Assembly (NCBI GenBank): GCA_964483805.1
Contig: CAZADH010000156.1
Span: 1-13,812, forward strand
Direction: 5' to 3'
DNA: 13,812 bases
Source of the DNA: CAZADH01 sp964483805
GTDB lineage: Bacteria; Muiribacteriota; Ozemobacteria; Ozemobacterales; Ozemobacteraceae
Made by a program: the position numbers and the translations under genes. Below are positions 1 to 6,166 of this stretch, piece after piece (within the stretch, counting starts at the first letter, position 1; every line of letters starts with the position of its first letter). The notes under the pieces were generated by a model. The model searched no databases. It was not told where the DNA came from and was given only the letters and a program-made list of their open reading frames with translations.

Positions 1-2
1 AT

Positions 3-2228
3 GCCCTCATTGCTCTCGTCCAACGTGCCGGCCACGACATCGGCCAGGACCAGGAGCGCTGCGAGAACGAGCTCAACGAAGCCTGCGGCGGGCTGTACCG
101 CACCGAGATCGCCCAACTTGCGGCCGCCATTGGGGCCGAGGTTCCGGCCAATCTGCAGCGGTTGTGGTCCGATGTGCCGTTGGGCTTGCTGATCGCTCGT
201 TTGTGGCGGCAACTGGTCGATGAGTTGCGGCTCACGCCGGAGCGCGCCCGTTGGGTGGTCATTTCGTGGGGCGTCGCCCTCGGCCGCATCACGCCAACCG
301 AGGGAGCGTATCTCGACGCGGCGGTACAGCGCCCGGGCAATATCCGCCCTGTGCCGGTTTCCCCGCCGCCGTCGGAACCGGAACCGGCACAACCCCAAAC
401 CATGACGGCGGCCGCTTCCACACCGACACCAACCCCGGCAGTGGCGACCGCCACGGCCGCACCGACAAGCCTGCCCACGGTGGGCATGGTGGGCGTTTCG
501 CCCCACGAAATGGCCCAAGCGGGTCCCGTTGCTCCGCGCGATACGAAGATTCAGGCAGGGCAAACGAACGGCGTGTCACAGCCCCGCTCAGAGTCGGTGA
601 CGACCGCCGACAGCAGCGTCACCTTCACGGCGTGCGGTTGCGAATGGCAGGCCGGCCCGGATCATGCCACGAGCTGGAATGAGGCACAGGCCTGGATCGA
701 GAACCTCGGCGAGGGGTGGCACACCCCTTCCCCGGAACGGCTCAGCGCACTGTATGCTGCCGGCACGCCGCTGCCATTCCCGCAACTGGCGGCCGGTGAC
801 AAGAAAGCGTTCATCTGGAGCCAGGCCCGCGACCTGTGGTCGGCCTGGGGCGTCGGCTTCGGCAGCGGCGGCGTGCTGTGCGCCCCCCGCACCGACCGGG
901 CCGGCGACGTGCGGGCCTTGGCCGTGCGCACGCGCAGCAGCACCCGCTCCACCGAATCGCCCCGTGCGACAACGATCCCTGCCGTCGATCGGCCTGCGTT
1001 CGCAGAAACCGGCACCGACGCCACTGCCGACAATGGCGAGAACGAGAGTGATGCCGGCGAGATCTTCTCGGCCTGCGGCCTCGAGTGGTGCGCCGGCCCC
1101 GACCGGCCCATGAATTTCAACGAGGCCCGCACCTGGATCAACCGGCTCGGCGCCGGTTGGCAGATCCCGAGTCTGGGGCAATTGGGCAAGCTGTTGTATG
1201 CACACGTTGCCTTGCCGTTTCCGGCTCTGGCGGTCAAGGGATCGAAACCGATCGTCTGGTCGCGCGAACTGACGCCGGTGGTCGGCAAAGACGCGTTTGC
1301 TCACTACGTCGATTTCGACATGATCGACGAGTTCCCGGTGCCGCCCACCCGCTTCGACGTGCGCAACCGGGCGCTGGCCGTCCGCGCCACCGGGCAGGCG
1401 CGAACAGCAACACAACGTATGCCGATCGCCCCGCGGCCCGACGGGGTCGATTCGGCCTCGGTGGCTGAGGCGACCGCCGCGACCGCAGTCGTCGACGAAC
1501 CCATGCCGGTCAACGGCGAGGCGCCGGTGGTGCACCCGACCTTCACCGCCTGTCAGTGCGAGTGGATGGCCGGTCCCGACACCGCCACCGATCTCAACGA
1601 GGCCGAGGCCTGGATCGCCGGTCTCGGCGAGGGTTGGCAGACGCCGACCACCGACCAGTTGCAGCAGTTGCATGAAACGGGGCGCATCCTGCCGTTCCCC
1701 GAACTCGAAGCGGTCGGCCGCAAACCGTTCGTCTGGTCGACGGTCCGCGATGCGCACACCGCCTGGGGCGTCGGTTTCGGCGCCGGCGTCGTCGTGGCCG
1801 GCGCGCGCACCGAGCGGGCCGGCGACCTGCGGGCGATGGCCGTGCGACCGTCCACGTCAGGCACCGGCACCACACCGGCGTTGCGCTCAGAACTCCCGCG
1901 GCGCGATGCCGTCACCACGGTCTGCCCGTTCGAGTGGACACTGGGCCCCGACCGCGCCACCGACTTCGACGAAGCCACCGTCTGGATCCACGATCTGGGT
2001 GAAGGCTGGCGCGCACCGACCACGATGCAGCTTCAACAATTGTATGAGTCGGGCGTGCGGTTGCCGTTCCCGGAACTCGATGCTGACGGACGCAAGCCGT
2101 TCATCTGGGCGACCGGCCGCGACCCGCTGACCGCCTGGGGCGTCGGTTTTGGCGCCGGCGTCGTGGCCCTGGGCGCCCGCAACGAGCGGTCGGGTGACTT
2201 CCGCGCGCTCGCCGTCCGCCCGCGCTGA
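3..2228 (+). CDS. Repeat protein with helical module and four DUF1566/Lcl-like domains (5' end outside window)
   Basis: The frame is open from the window edge to TGA at 2226, giving 741 visible residues; the true start lies upstream. The first ATG in frame (162) falls inside a helical module (about 30-320) that reads ...GLYRTEIAQLAAAIGAEVP... and ends ERARWVVISWGVALGRI. This module recurs in bacterial signalling and regulatory proteins, so 162 is not the real start. A Pro/Ala/Thr-rich linker follows (about 345-610). Then come four diverged copies of a roughly 105-residue domain, at about 618-935, 1063-1392, 1542-1850 and 1911-2225. Each has a C-x-x/F-EW-x-x-GPD opening, NEA-x-x-WI-x-x-LG-x-GW, P-x-x-x-QL, LPFP and a closing RALAVR. 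This resembles the DUF1566/Lcl C-terminal fold (GW..P...EL, W-S, V-R). Copy 2 is the most diverged and lacks the AWGVGFG stretch. Ligand and role are unknown. No signal peptide can be judged because the N-terminus is missing. The next gene starts 31 nt after the stop. Confidence 0.82.
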   Translation, partial: ALIALVQRAGHDIGQDQERCENELNEACGGLYRTEIAQLAAAIGAEVPANLQRLWSDVPLGLLIARLWRQLVDELRLTPERARWVVISWGVALGRITPTEGAYLDAAVQRPGNIRPVPVSPPPSEPEPAQPQTMTAAASTPTPTPAVATATAAPTSLPTVGMVGVSPHEMAQAGPVAPRDTKIQAGQTNGVSQPRSESVTTADSSVTFTACGCEWQAGPDHATSWNEAQAWIENLGEGWHTPSPERLSALYAAGTPLPFPQLAAGDKKAFIWSQARDLWSAWGVGFGSGGVLCAPRTDRAGDVRALAVRTRSSTRSTESPRATTIPAVDRPAFAETGTDATADNGENESDAGEIFSACGLEWCAGPDRPMNFNEARTWINRLGAGWQIPSLGQLGKLLYAHVALPFPALAVKGSKPIVWSRELTPVVGKDAFAHYVDFDMIDEFPVPPTRFDVRNRALAVRATGQARTATQRMPIAPRPDGVDSASVAEATAATAVVDEPMPVNGEAPVVHPTFTACQCEWMAGPDTATDLNEAEAWIAGLGEGWQTPTTDQLQQLHETGRILPFPELEAVGRKPFVWSTVRDAHTAWGVGFGAGVVVAGARTERAGDLRAMAVRPSTSGTGTTPALRSELPRRDAVTTVCPFEWTLGPDRATDFDEATVWIHDLGEGWRAPTTMQLQQLYESGVRLPFPELDADGRKPFIWATGRDPLTAWGVGFGAGVVALGARNERSGDFRALAVRPR

Positions 2229-2259
2229 ACCGCAAACGCTGCAACAACCAGGAGGCCCC

Positions 2260-3438
2260 ATGGCGCAGATTCCACAACGATGGCAAGGATTCGGCACGTC
2301 GATCTTCACGGTGATGACCGAGGAGTCGCTGCGTTACCACGCCATCAATCTGTCGCAGGGGTTTCCGGATTTCGACGGCCCGTCCGCGACCAAGGAAGGT
2401 GCCATTTCGGCCATTCGCGTGGGCAAGAACCAGTACGCCCCCGCCGCCGGGATTCCGCCGTTGCGGGACGCACTCGTCGCCGCGCACCGCAACCATTACG
2501 GCCTGACCTGGGATGCCGCCACCGAGGTCACCGTCTTCTCGGGCGCGACCGAGGCGCTGTTCTGCGCCATCCTCGCGTTGTGCGAACCGGGCGACGAGTT
2601 CATCACCTTCGAGCCCTGTTACGACTCCTACGCGCCGGCGGCCATGGCGGCCGGCGCCACGTTGAAGACCGTGGTCCTGCGCGGCCCCGATTGGACCTTC
2701 GCCGAGGACGAACTGCGGGCGGCGTTCTCGCCCCGCACCAAGGCGATCCTCGTCAACACCCCCAACAATCCGACCGGCAAGGTCTTCTCAGCCGATGAGC
2801 TGGCCCTGATCGCGGAGCTGGCATGTAAACACGATGTATTTGTCATCACCGACGAAGTCTACGAACACCTGGTGTTCGACGGTCACCGCCACCTGCCTCT
2901 GGTCACGCTGCCGGGCATGCGCGACCGCACCGTCACCATCTCGTCGACCTCCAAGACCTTCAGCATGACCGGGTGGAAGATCGGCTACGCTTTCGCGCCG
3001 CCGCCGCTCACCGCGGCGCTCCGCGCCGTGCATCAGTTCACCGTGTTCTGCTCGGCGACCCCGCTGCAATGGGGCATGGTCGAGACGGCAAACCTGCCCG
3101 CCGATTACTACCCACAGCTCGCCAGAGAGTACGCGCAAAAACGCGATTTTCTGTATGACGTATTGACAGAAGTCGGCTTCACCTGTCGCAAACCGGCCGG
3201 CACCTATTTCATCAACGCCCAGTACGACCGCCTCTCGAACCTCGGCGATGCCGAGTTCTGTTTCTGGCTGACGCGCAACGTCGGGGTCTCGGCGATCCCG
3301 CTCTCGGCGTTCTGCACGGCGTCTGGGCGTGACCGCATCGGCGGCCGCTTCATCCGCTTCGCCTTCTGCAAAGGCATGAACACCCTCACGGCCGCCGCTT
3401 CCCGGCTGCGCAATGCGCAGTGGACGGGGCCCGCATAG
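2260..3438 (+). CDS. PLP-dependent aminotransferase, class I/II (YbdL / kynurenine aminotransferase-like)
   Basis: This is a 392-residue fold-type I aminotransferase, the normal length for the family. It should transfer an amino group from an amino acid to a 2-oxo acid in the cytoplasm. Visible signatures are INLSQGFPDFDGP near the N-terminus, NNPTG (N170), DEVY (D198, Y201) and the PLP-binding lysine K232 in STSKTFSMTGWKIGY. R366 in RFIRFAFCK is the conserved Arg that binds the substrate carboxylate. The N-terminal SQGFPDF block is typical of methionine aminotransferase YbdL and of kynurenine/glutamine transaminases, so a methionine or aromatic/sulfur amino acid substrate is inferred. DapC-like enzymes are an alternative. 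ATG 2260 was chosen because GGAGG (2251-2255) sits 4 nt upstream; the frame is open further upstream but has no such site. It lies 31 nt after the repeat protein and 32 nt before the phosphatase, so co-transcription is plausible. Confidence 0.93.
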   Translation: MAQIPQRWQGFGTSIFTVMTEESLRYHAINLSQGFPDFDGPSATKEGAISAIRVGKNQYAPAAGIPPLRDALVAAHRNHYGLTWDAATEVTVFSGATEALFCAILALCEPGDEFITFEPCYDSYAPAAMAAGATLKTVVLRGPDWTFAEDELRAAFSPRTKAILVNTPNNPTGKVFSADELALIAELACKHDVFVITDEVYEHLVFDGHRHLPLVTLPGMRDRTVTISSTSKTFSMTGWKIGYAFAPPPLTAALRAVHQFTVFCSATPLQWGMVETANLPADYYPQLAREYAQKRDFLYDVLTEVGFTCRKPAGTYFINAQYDRLSNLGDAEFCFWLTRNVGVSAIPLSAFCTASGRDRIGGRFIRFAFCKGMNTLTAAASRLRNAQWTGPA

Positions 3439-3470
3439 TCCTTCATCACCCCAATCCCAAGGAGCACCCC

Positions 3471-4538
3471 ATGAACCGCAGTTTCCGCACCCTGACCGTC
3501 CTGTTCGTTCTGCTGCTGGTCGCCTCGGTCGGCGCCGCTGCCGAGCAACTGATCTTCGCCGTATCGCTCATTCGGCATGGCGACCGCGCCCCCTACGCCG
3601 AACTCAAGAGCAGCACGATCAAGCATGAGTGGCCCTGGGGCATCGGCGAACTGAGCCCCGAGGGCATGCGCCAGGAATACGACCTGGGCCGCACGTTCCG
3701 CCGGCGCTACGTCGAGACGCTGAAACTGCTGCCATCGACCTATCAGGCCAAGGCGATCTACGCGCTCTCGACCAGCGTCAACCGCACCGTGGTCAGCGCG
3801 CAATGTCTGCTGGCCGGCCTGTATCCCGATGGCACCGGCCCGCGGTTGCGCAACGGCGCCCCGGCGGTGCCCAACCTGCGGCAACCGATCCCGATCATGA
3901 CCATCTCATCGGGCAGCATGAACATCATCAACCCTGAATCCGATCACCGCGCCGAGGTCAAGAGACTGGCCGAGACCTACGCCGAGACGCAGCCCGATTG
4001 GATCGCCACCGAGCGTCGGGTCGCGCCCCACTTCAAGCGATGGAGCCGCATTCTCGGGGTCAAGATCGAGAAACTGGCCGACATGGCGATCCCGAGCGAT
4101 CACGTCAACTGCATGGTCGAGCACGGCGTGCCGCTGCCGACCGGGTTGACCGCCAGCGATCGCCGGATCATCCTCGATGTGCAGAAAAAGGGCGTCGCCC
4201 TGCGTTTCCGCCCGCGCGAGATCGGCCGTTTCATGGCCGGTGGTCTGCTCAAAAAAGTCGGTGACGAACTGCGCGCTGCGGTTGCCGGCAAACAGAAGAG
4301 CCGCCTCGTGCTGTTCTCGGGCCACGACATCTCGATCCTCGGGCTGATGAGCGCGCTGGGCCGTCCCCTCGACAGCAACCCGCCGTATGCCTCGCACGTC
4401 GAGTTCGAACTGTACCGCGACGGAGAGCAATACTTCGTAAAGACATTCTACAACGGCGAGCCGGTCCGCCTGCGCGACGACCACGACGCCACCCTGCCGC
4501 TCGCCCTCTTCGAAGAGGCGATCGCCGCCGGGCAGTAA
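3471..4538 (+). CDS. Exported histidine acid phosphatase (branch 2 histidine phosphatase)
   Basis: This 355-residue protein is predicted to hydrolyse phosphomonoesters through a phosphohistidine intermediate in the periplasm or outside the cell. A signal peptide is clear: a basic N-terminus (MNRSFR), a hydrophobic core, and probable cleavage after the Ala run near residue 24. The RHGxRxP motif follows directly (R35-H36-G37-D38-R39-A40-P41; H36 is the nucleophile). The second catalytic element, HD, is at H285-D286 in SGHDISILG. Between them, ELSPEGMRQEYDLGRTFRRRY and SVNRTVVSAQCLLAGLYP match the conserved core of lysosomal/prostatic-type acid phosphatases better than the phytases. The start ATG is preceded by AAGGAG at 3459-3464. 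The substrate cannot be read from the sequence. It appears to be the last gene of a three-gene run; a hairpin lies just downstream. Confidence 0.92.
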   Translation: MNRSFRTLTVLFVLLLVASVGAAAEQLIFAVSLIRHGDRAPYAELKSSTIKHEWPWGIGELSPEGMRQEYDLGRTFRRRYVETLKLLPSTYQAKAIYALSTSVNRTVVSAQCLLAGLYPDGTGPRLRNGAPAVPNLRQPIPIMTISSGSMNIINPESDHRAEVKRLAETYAETQPDWIATERRVAPHFKRWSRILGVKIEKLADMAIPSDHVNCMVEHGVPLPTGLTASDRRIILDVQKKGVALRFRPREIGRFMAGGLLKKVGDELRAAVAGKQKSRLVLFSGHDISILGLMSALGRPLDSNPPYASHVEFELYRDGEQYFVKTFYNGEPVRLRDDHDATLPLALFEEAIAAGQ

Positions 4539-4562
4539 CCGCGCGACGTTCTGCACCCCATC

Positions 4563-4603
4563 GGCCGCCGCAGCCTCTCCCGTCGGCAGGGCCTGCGGTG
4601 GCC
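4563..4603. terminator. GC-rich hairpin between convergent genes
   Basis: Arms 4563-4573 (GGCCGCCGCAG) and 4593-4603 (CTGCGGTGGCC) pair over 11 bp with one G-T wobble. The hairpin sits 25 nt after the phosphatase stop and about 40 nt beyond the stop of the convergent small gene. No T-tract follows on either strand, so it may be a weak or bidirectional terminator. Confidence 0.35.
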
Positions 4604-4641
4604 GCGGCGGGCGTGACCGATGCAATAGAACGCTTTCCCGA

Positions 4642-4866
4642 TCAGGCTTTACGCAGGGGCAGCGACTTGAAATCGAAGGTCGGATGTTCCTTCTCGACCT
4701 GGGCAAACGCCTGCTCTTTGGCGATTCTCATCTGGGCATCGAAGTTCTTCAGCTTCTTCTCGTCGCCCACCGCGAGAATCGACACTGCCGCTTTCAGAGC
4801 CATCCTGAGCATGCGGATCTCGACCTTCGCCGTCATCAATTCGGTTTCCATCGCTTTCGGGTCCAT
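4642..4866 (-). CDS. Small protein of unknown function (74 aa)
   Basis: I do not recognise this protein. It is 74 residues, begins MDPKAMETELMTAKVEIRML and ends FDFKSLPLRKA. It is largely helical in appearance, with Met/Ala/Leu heptad-like spacing in residues 6-30 and a charged second half (KKLKNFDAQMRIAKEQ). There is no signal peptide and no Cys, so it is probably cytosolic. The start at 4866 is favoured over an in-frame ATG 12 codons upstream because AGGAGG (minus strand, 4872-4877) lies 5 nt before it and a TATAAT box lies at 4901-4906. These signals, rather than homology, are the case for it being a real gene. It converges on the phosphatase gene, and its promoter region abuts the left edge of the repeat/transposase element. 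Confidence 0.72.
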   Translation of the reverse strand: MDPKAMETELMTAKVEIRMLRMALKAAVSILAVGDEKKLKNFDAQMRIAKEQAFAQVEKEHPTFDFKSLPLRKA

Positions 4867-4900
4867 GCGTTCCTCCTGCCTTCGTGATGCCGTGCGCATC

Positions 4901-4906
4901 ATTATA
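4901..4906 (-). promoter_or_regulatory. Perfect -10 box (TATAAT) for the 74-aa gene
   Basis: On the minus strand the sequence reads TATAAT, followed 34 nt later by the ATG at 4866. No good -35 is present at 16-18 bp (the hexamer there is GGATGG). The box lies only 24 bp from the poly-T that starts the repeat element. Confidence 0.55.
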
Positions 4907-4935
4907 CCTCAACCCCGACAACGCCATCCTTTTTT

Positions 4936-5023
4936 CGGTGACATGATACATATTTCTCGACTTGCTGGCGCACTTGTTTTTCGGGTGACATGATCCGCAT
5001 TTCTTGACTTGCTGGTGCACTTG
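4936..5023 (+). repeat. Two direct repeats, period 47 bp, upstream of the transposase
   Basis: Copy 1 (4936-4976) and copy 2 (4982-5023) share GGTGACATGAT, then ATTTC, GACTTGCTGG and GCACTTG, with only scattered substitutions. Copy 1 reads GATAC where copy 2 reads GATCC. The second copy carries the -35 box of the transposase gene. Confidence 0.85.
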
Positions 5024-5032
5024 GGCCATACT
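5004..5032 (+). promoter_or_regulatory. Sigma-70-like promoter of the transposase, inside repeat copy 2
   Basis: The -35 TTGACT (5004-5009) and the -10 CATACT (5027-5032) are separated by 17 bp. The expected transcription start (about 5038-5040) coincides with the ATG at 5039, so the mRNA is predicted to be leaderless. No Shine-Dalgarno is visible before this ATG. Repeat copy 1 has TCGACT at the equivalent position and lacks a comparable -10. Confidence 0.5.
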
Positions 5033-5038
5033 TTCCGC

Positions 5039-5764
5039 ATGAGTCGCATCGCCCGTCTGGTGTTACCCGACATGCCCCATCACATCACGCAGCGCGGCAA
5101 CCGCCGCCTGCCGACGTTCTTCAGCTCTGCTGATTACGAGGCGTATCTCGAGCTGATGGCCGAACGGTGTGCCGCATTTGGCATCGCGATCTGGGCGTAT
5201 TGCCTGATGCCCAATCACACACACCTGATTGCGGTGCCCGCAACCGAAGACGGGCTGGCGCGCGGCATCGGCGATGCGCACCGGCGTTACTCGCGGCAGA
5301 TCAACGCCCGCGAGGGCTGGCGCGGCTTCCTGTGGCAGGGTCGGTTTTCGTCGTGCATTCTCGACGAAACCCATCTCTTGGCGGCGACCCGGTATATCGA
5401 ACTCAATCCCGTGCGCGCCGGCCTGGTCGACAATCCGCTCGACTACCCCTGGAGCAGTGCACGCGCCCACCACAACGGCGAAGACGACGTGCTGGTGCAG
5501 GTGGCACCTATGCTCGAACGGGTCAAAGAGAAGTGGGCGAGGTTCCTGAAAGCGGGCCTGTCGAACGCCGAGTGCGAGCGCCTGCGCCTGCACGAACGCA
5601 CCGGCCGCCCGATCGGCAATGACTCGTTCCTCGATCGGCTCGAGGCCCGGTTGGGCACAACCGTGCGACCCCAACCGCCGGGAAGAAAACCCCTGGCGCG
5701 CACCCCGGCAGCGAAGGCCCGCGCGGCCGGCAGCGGCAGCAAATCGAGGCGTCGCAAGGGCTGA
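5039..5764 (+). CDS. REP-associated tyrosine transposase (RAYT), Y1/IS200-like HUH domain
   Basis: This is a 241-residue single-domain HUH transposase that should cut and join single-stranded DNA at nearby repeats through a 5'-phosphotyrosine link. It opens RIARLVLPDMPHHITQRGN, the typical start of this family. The metal-binding HUH motif is H60-T61-H62 in MPNHTHLI. The likely catalytic tyrosine is Y84 in HRRYSRQIN, followed by FLWQGRF. The RAYT signature RYIELNPVRAGLV and DYPWSSARAH follow, and then a basic C-terminal tail (PPGRKPLARTP, KSRRRKG) suited to DNA binding. ATG 5039 was chosen because conserved sequence begins there; an in-frame ATG at 5009 lies inside the repeat and between the promoter boxes. 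Reading frame and active-site residues are intact, so the protein may be active. Unlike IS200/IS605 there is no TnpB or resolvase partner. Confidence 0.92.
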   Translation: MSRIARLVLPDMPHHITQRGNRRLPTFFSSADYEAYLELMAERCAAFGIAIWAYCLMPNHTHLIAVPATEDGLARGIGDAHRRYSRQINAREGWRGFLWQGRFSSCILDETHLLAATRYIELNPVRAGLVDNPLDYPWSSARAHHNGEDDVLVQVAPMLERVKEKWARFLKAGLSNAECERLRLHERTGRPIGNDSFLDRLEARLGTTVRPQPPGRKPLARTPAAKARAAGSGSKSRRRKG

Positions 5765-5770
5765 TCCTGC

Positions 5771-5784
5771 GGCAAGAGGTTGCC
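5771..5784 (+). other. Small hairpin just after the transposase gene
   Basis: GGCAA (5771-5775) pairs with TTGCC (5780-5784) around a GAGG loop, 7 nt after the stop codon. The stem is short and has no T-tract. It could be a weak terminator or part of the element end. Confidence 0.25.
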
Positions 5785-5893
5785 TGCCGTCGGCCGAACC
5801 GAGACGCTACGACCTGGCATCGGTCTTCGCCAGAGGAGTCGGGCCGCTTGACGCGACACGCGGGGGCCGATGCCCTGACGTCGATCTGAAATA

Positions 5894-6061
5894 CGGATCA
5901 TGTCACGGGGCTCCACACCGGGTTCCACCCGGTTCTTAGATATTCGGATCATGTCACCGATTTCGCGCGTCACCGATTTCGTGTCGAATTCCGGATCATG
6001 TCCCCTATTTTCCATGTCTCCGATTTTCTGCATCGGGTTCTGAAATCCGGATCATGTCACC
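5894..6061 (-). repeat. Four reversed motif copies downstream of the transposase
   Basis: GGATCATGTCAC-type cores begin at 5895, 5946, 5993 and 6049 (spacings 51, 47 and 56 bp). They are the reverse complement of the two copies upstream of the transposase. The third copy is altered (GTCCCC for GTCACC). Between the cores lie shorter echoes: CACCGATTTC twice (about 5955-5980) and CACCGGTTTC twice (about 6069-6090). A separate hairpin, ACCGGG/CCCGGT with a TTCCA loop, lies at 5917-5933. The gap between transposase and cytochrome (5765-6166) contains these repeats and one terminator, and no gene that I can support. Confidence 0.8.
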
Positions 6062-6104
6062 AGTTTCTCACCGGTTTCTTCACCGGTTTCCCGGGCTGCG
6101 GGCC

Positions 6105-6146
6105 GCAATAGCAACGCCGCCCCGAGGCAGAAGCCCCGGAGCGGCG
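6105..6146 (-). terminator. Likely intrinsic terminator of the cytochrome gene
   Basis: On the minus strand, CGCCGCTCCG (6146-6137) pairs with CGGGGCGGCG (6124-6115) over 10 bp with one U-G wobble. It is followed by the T-containing stretch TTGCTATTGC. It begins 21 nt after the cytochrome stop codon. The T-tract is imperfect. Confidence 0.55.
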
Positions 6147-6166
6147 CATAGGGTTTTGGTAGAAAC

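Larger units (their letters stand above)
4930..6090 (+). mobile_element. RAYT-type element: HUH transposase gene between inverted arrays of a short repeat
   Basis: The element runs from a T6 tract (4930-4935) through two forward motif copies (GTGACATGAT at 4938 and 4985), the transposase gene, and four reversed copies (GGATCATGTC at 5895, 5946, 5993 and 6049), to about 6090. The outer limits are judged from where the motif-rich sequence stops. No target-site duplication could be identified. RAYT proteins are known single-strand HUH nucleases that act on nearby repeats; that this protein acts on these repeats is inferred from position and orientation. Confidence 0.6.

Noticed and set aside
162..2228. 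Annotation of the first gene as starting at ATG 162
   Set aside because: The same frame is open to the window edge and the upstream residues form the first half of the helical module, so 162 is internal.
5894..6061. CRISPR-like array of repeats
   Set aside because: The units are short and imperfect, spacing is irregular, copies face both ways across the element, and there are no cas genes.
4930..6090. Complete IS200/IS605-type insertion sequence
   Set aside because: There is no TnpB, and the protein carries the RAYT signature rather than that of IS200 TnpA. I could not identify IS200-like end hairpins or an insertion tetranucleotide.
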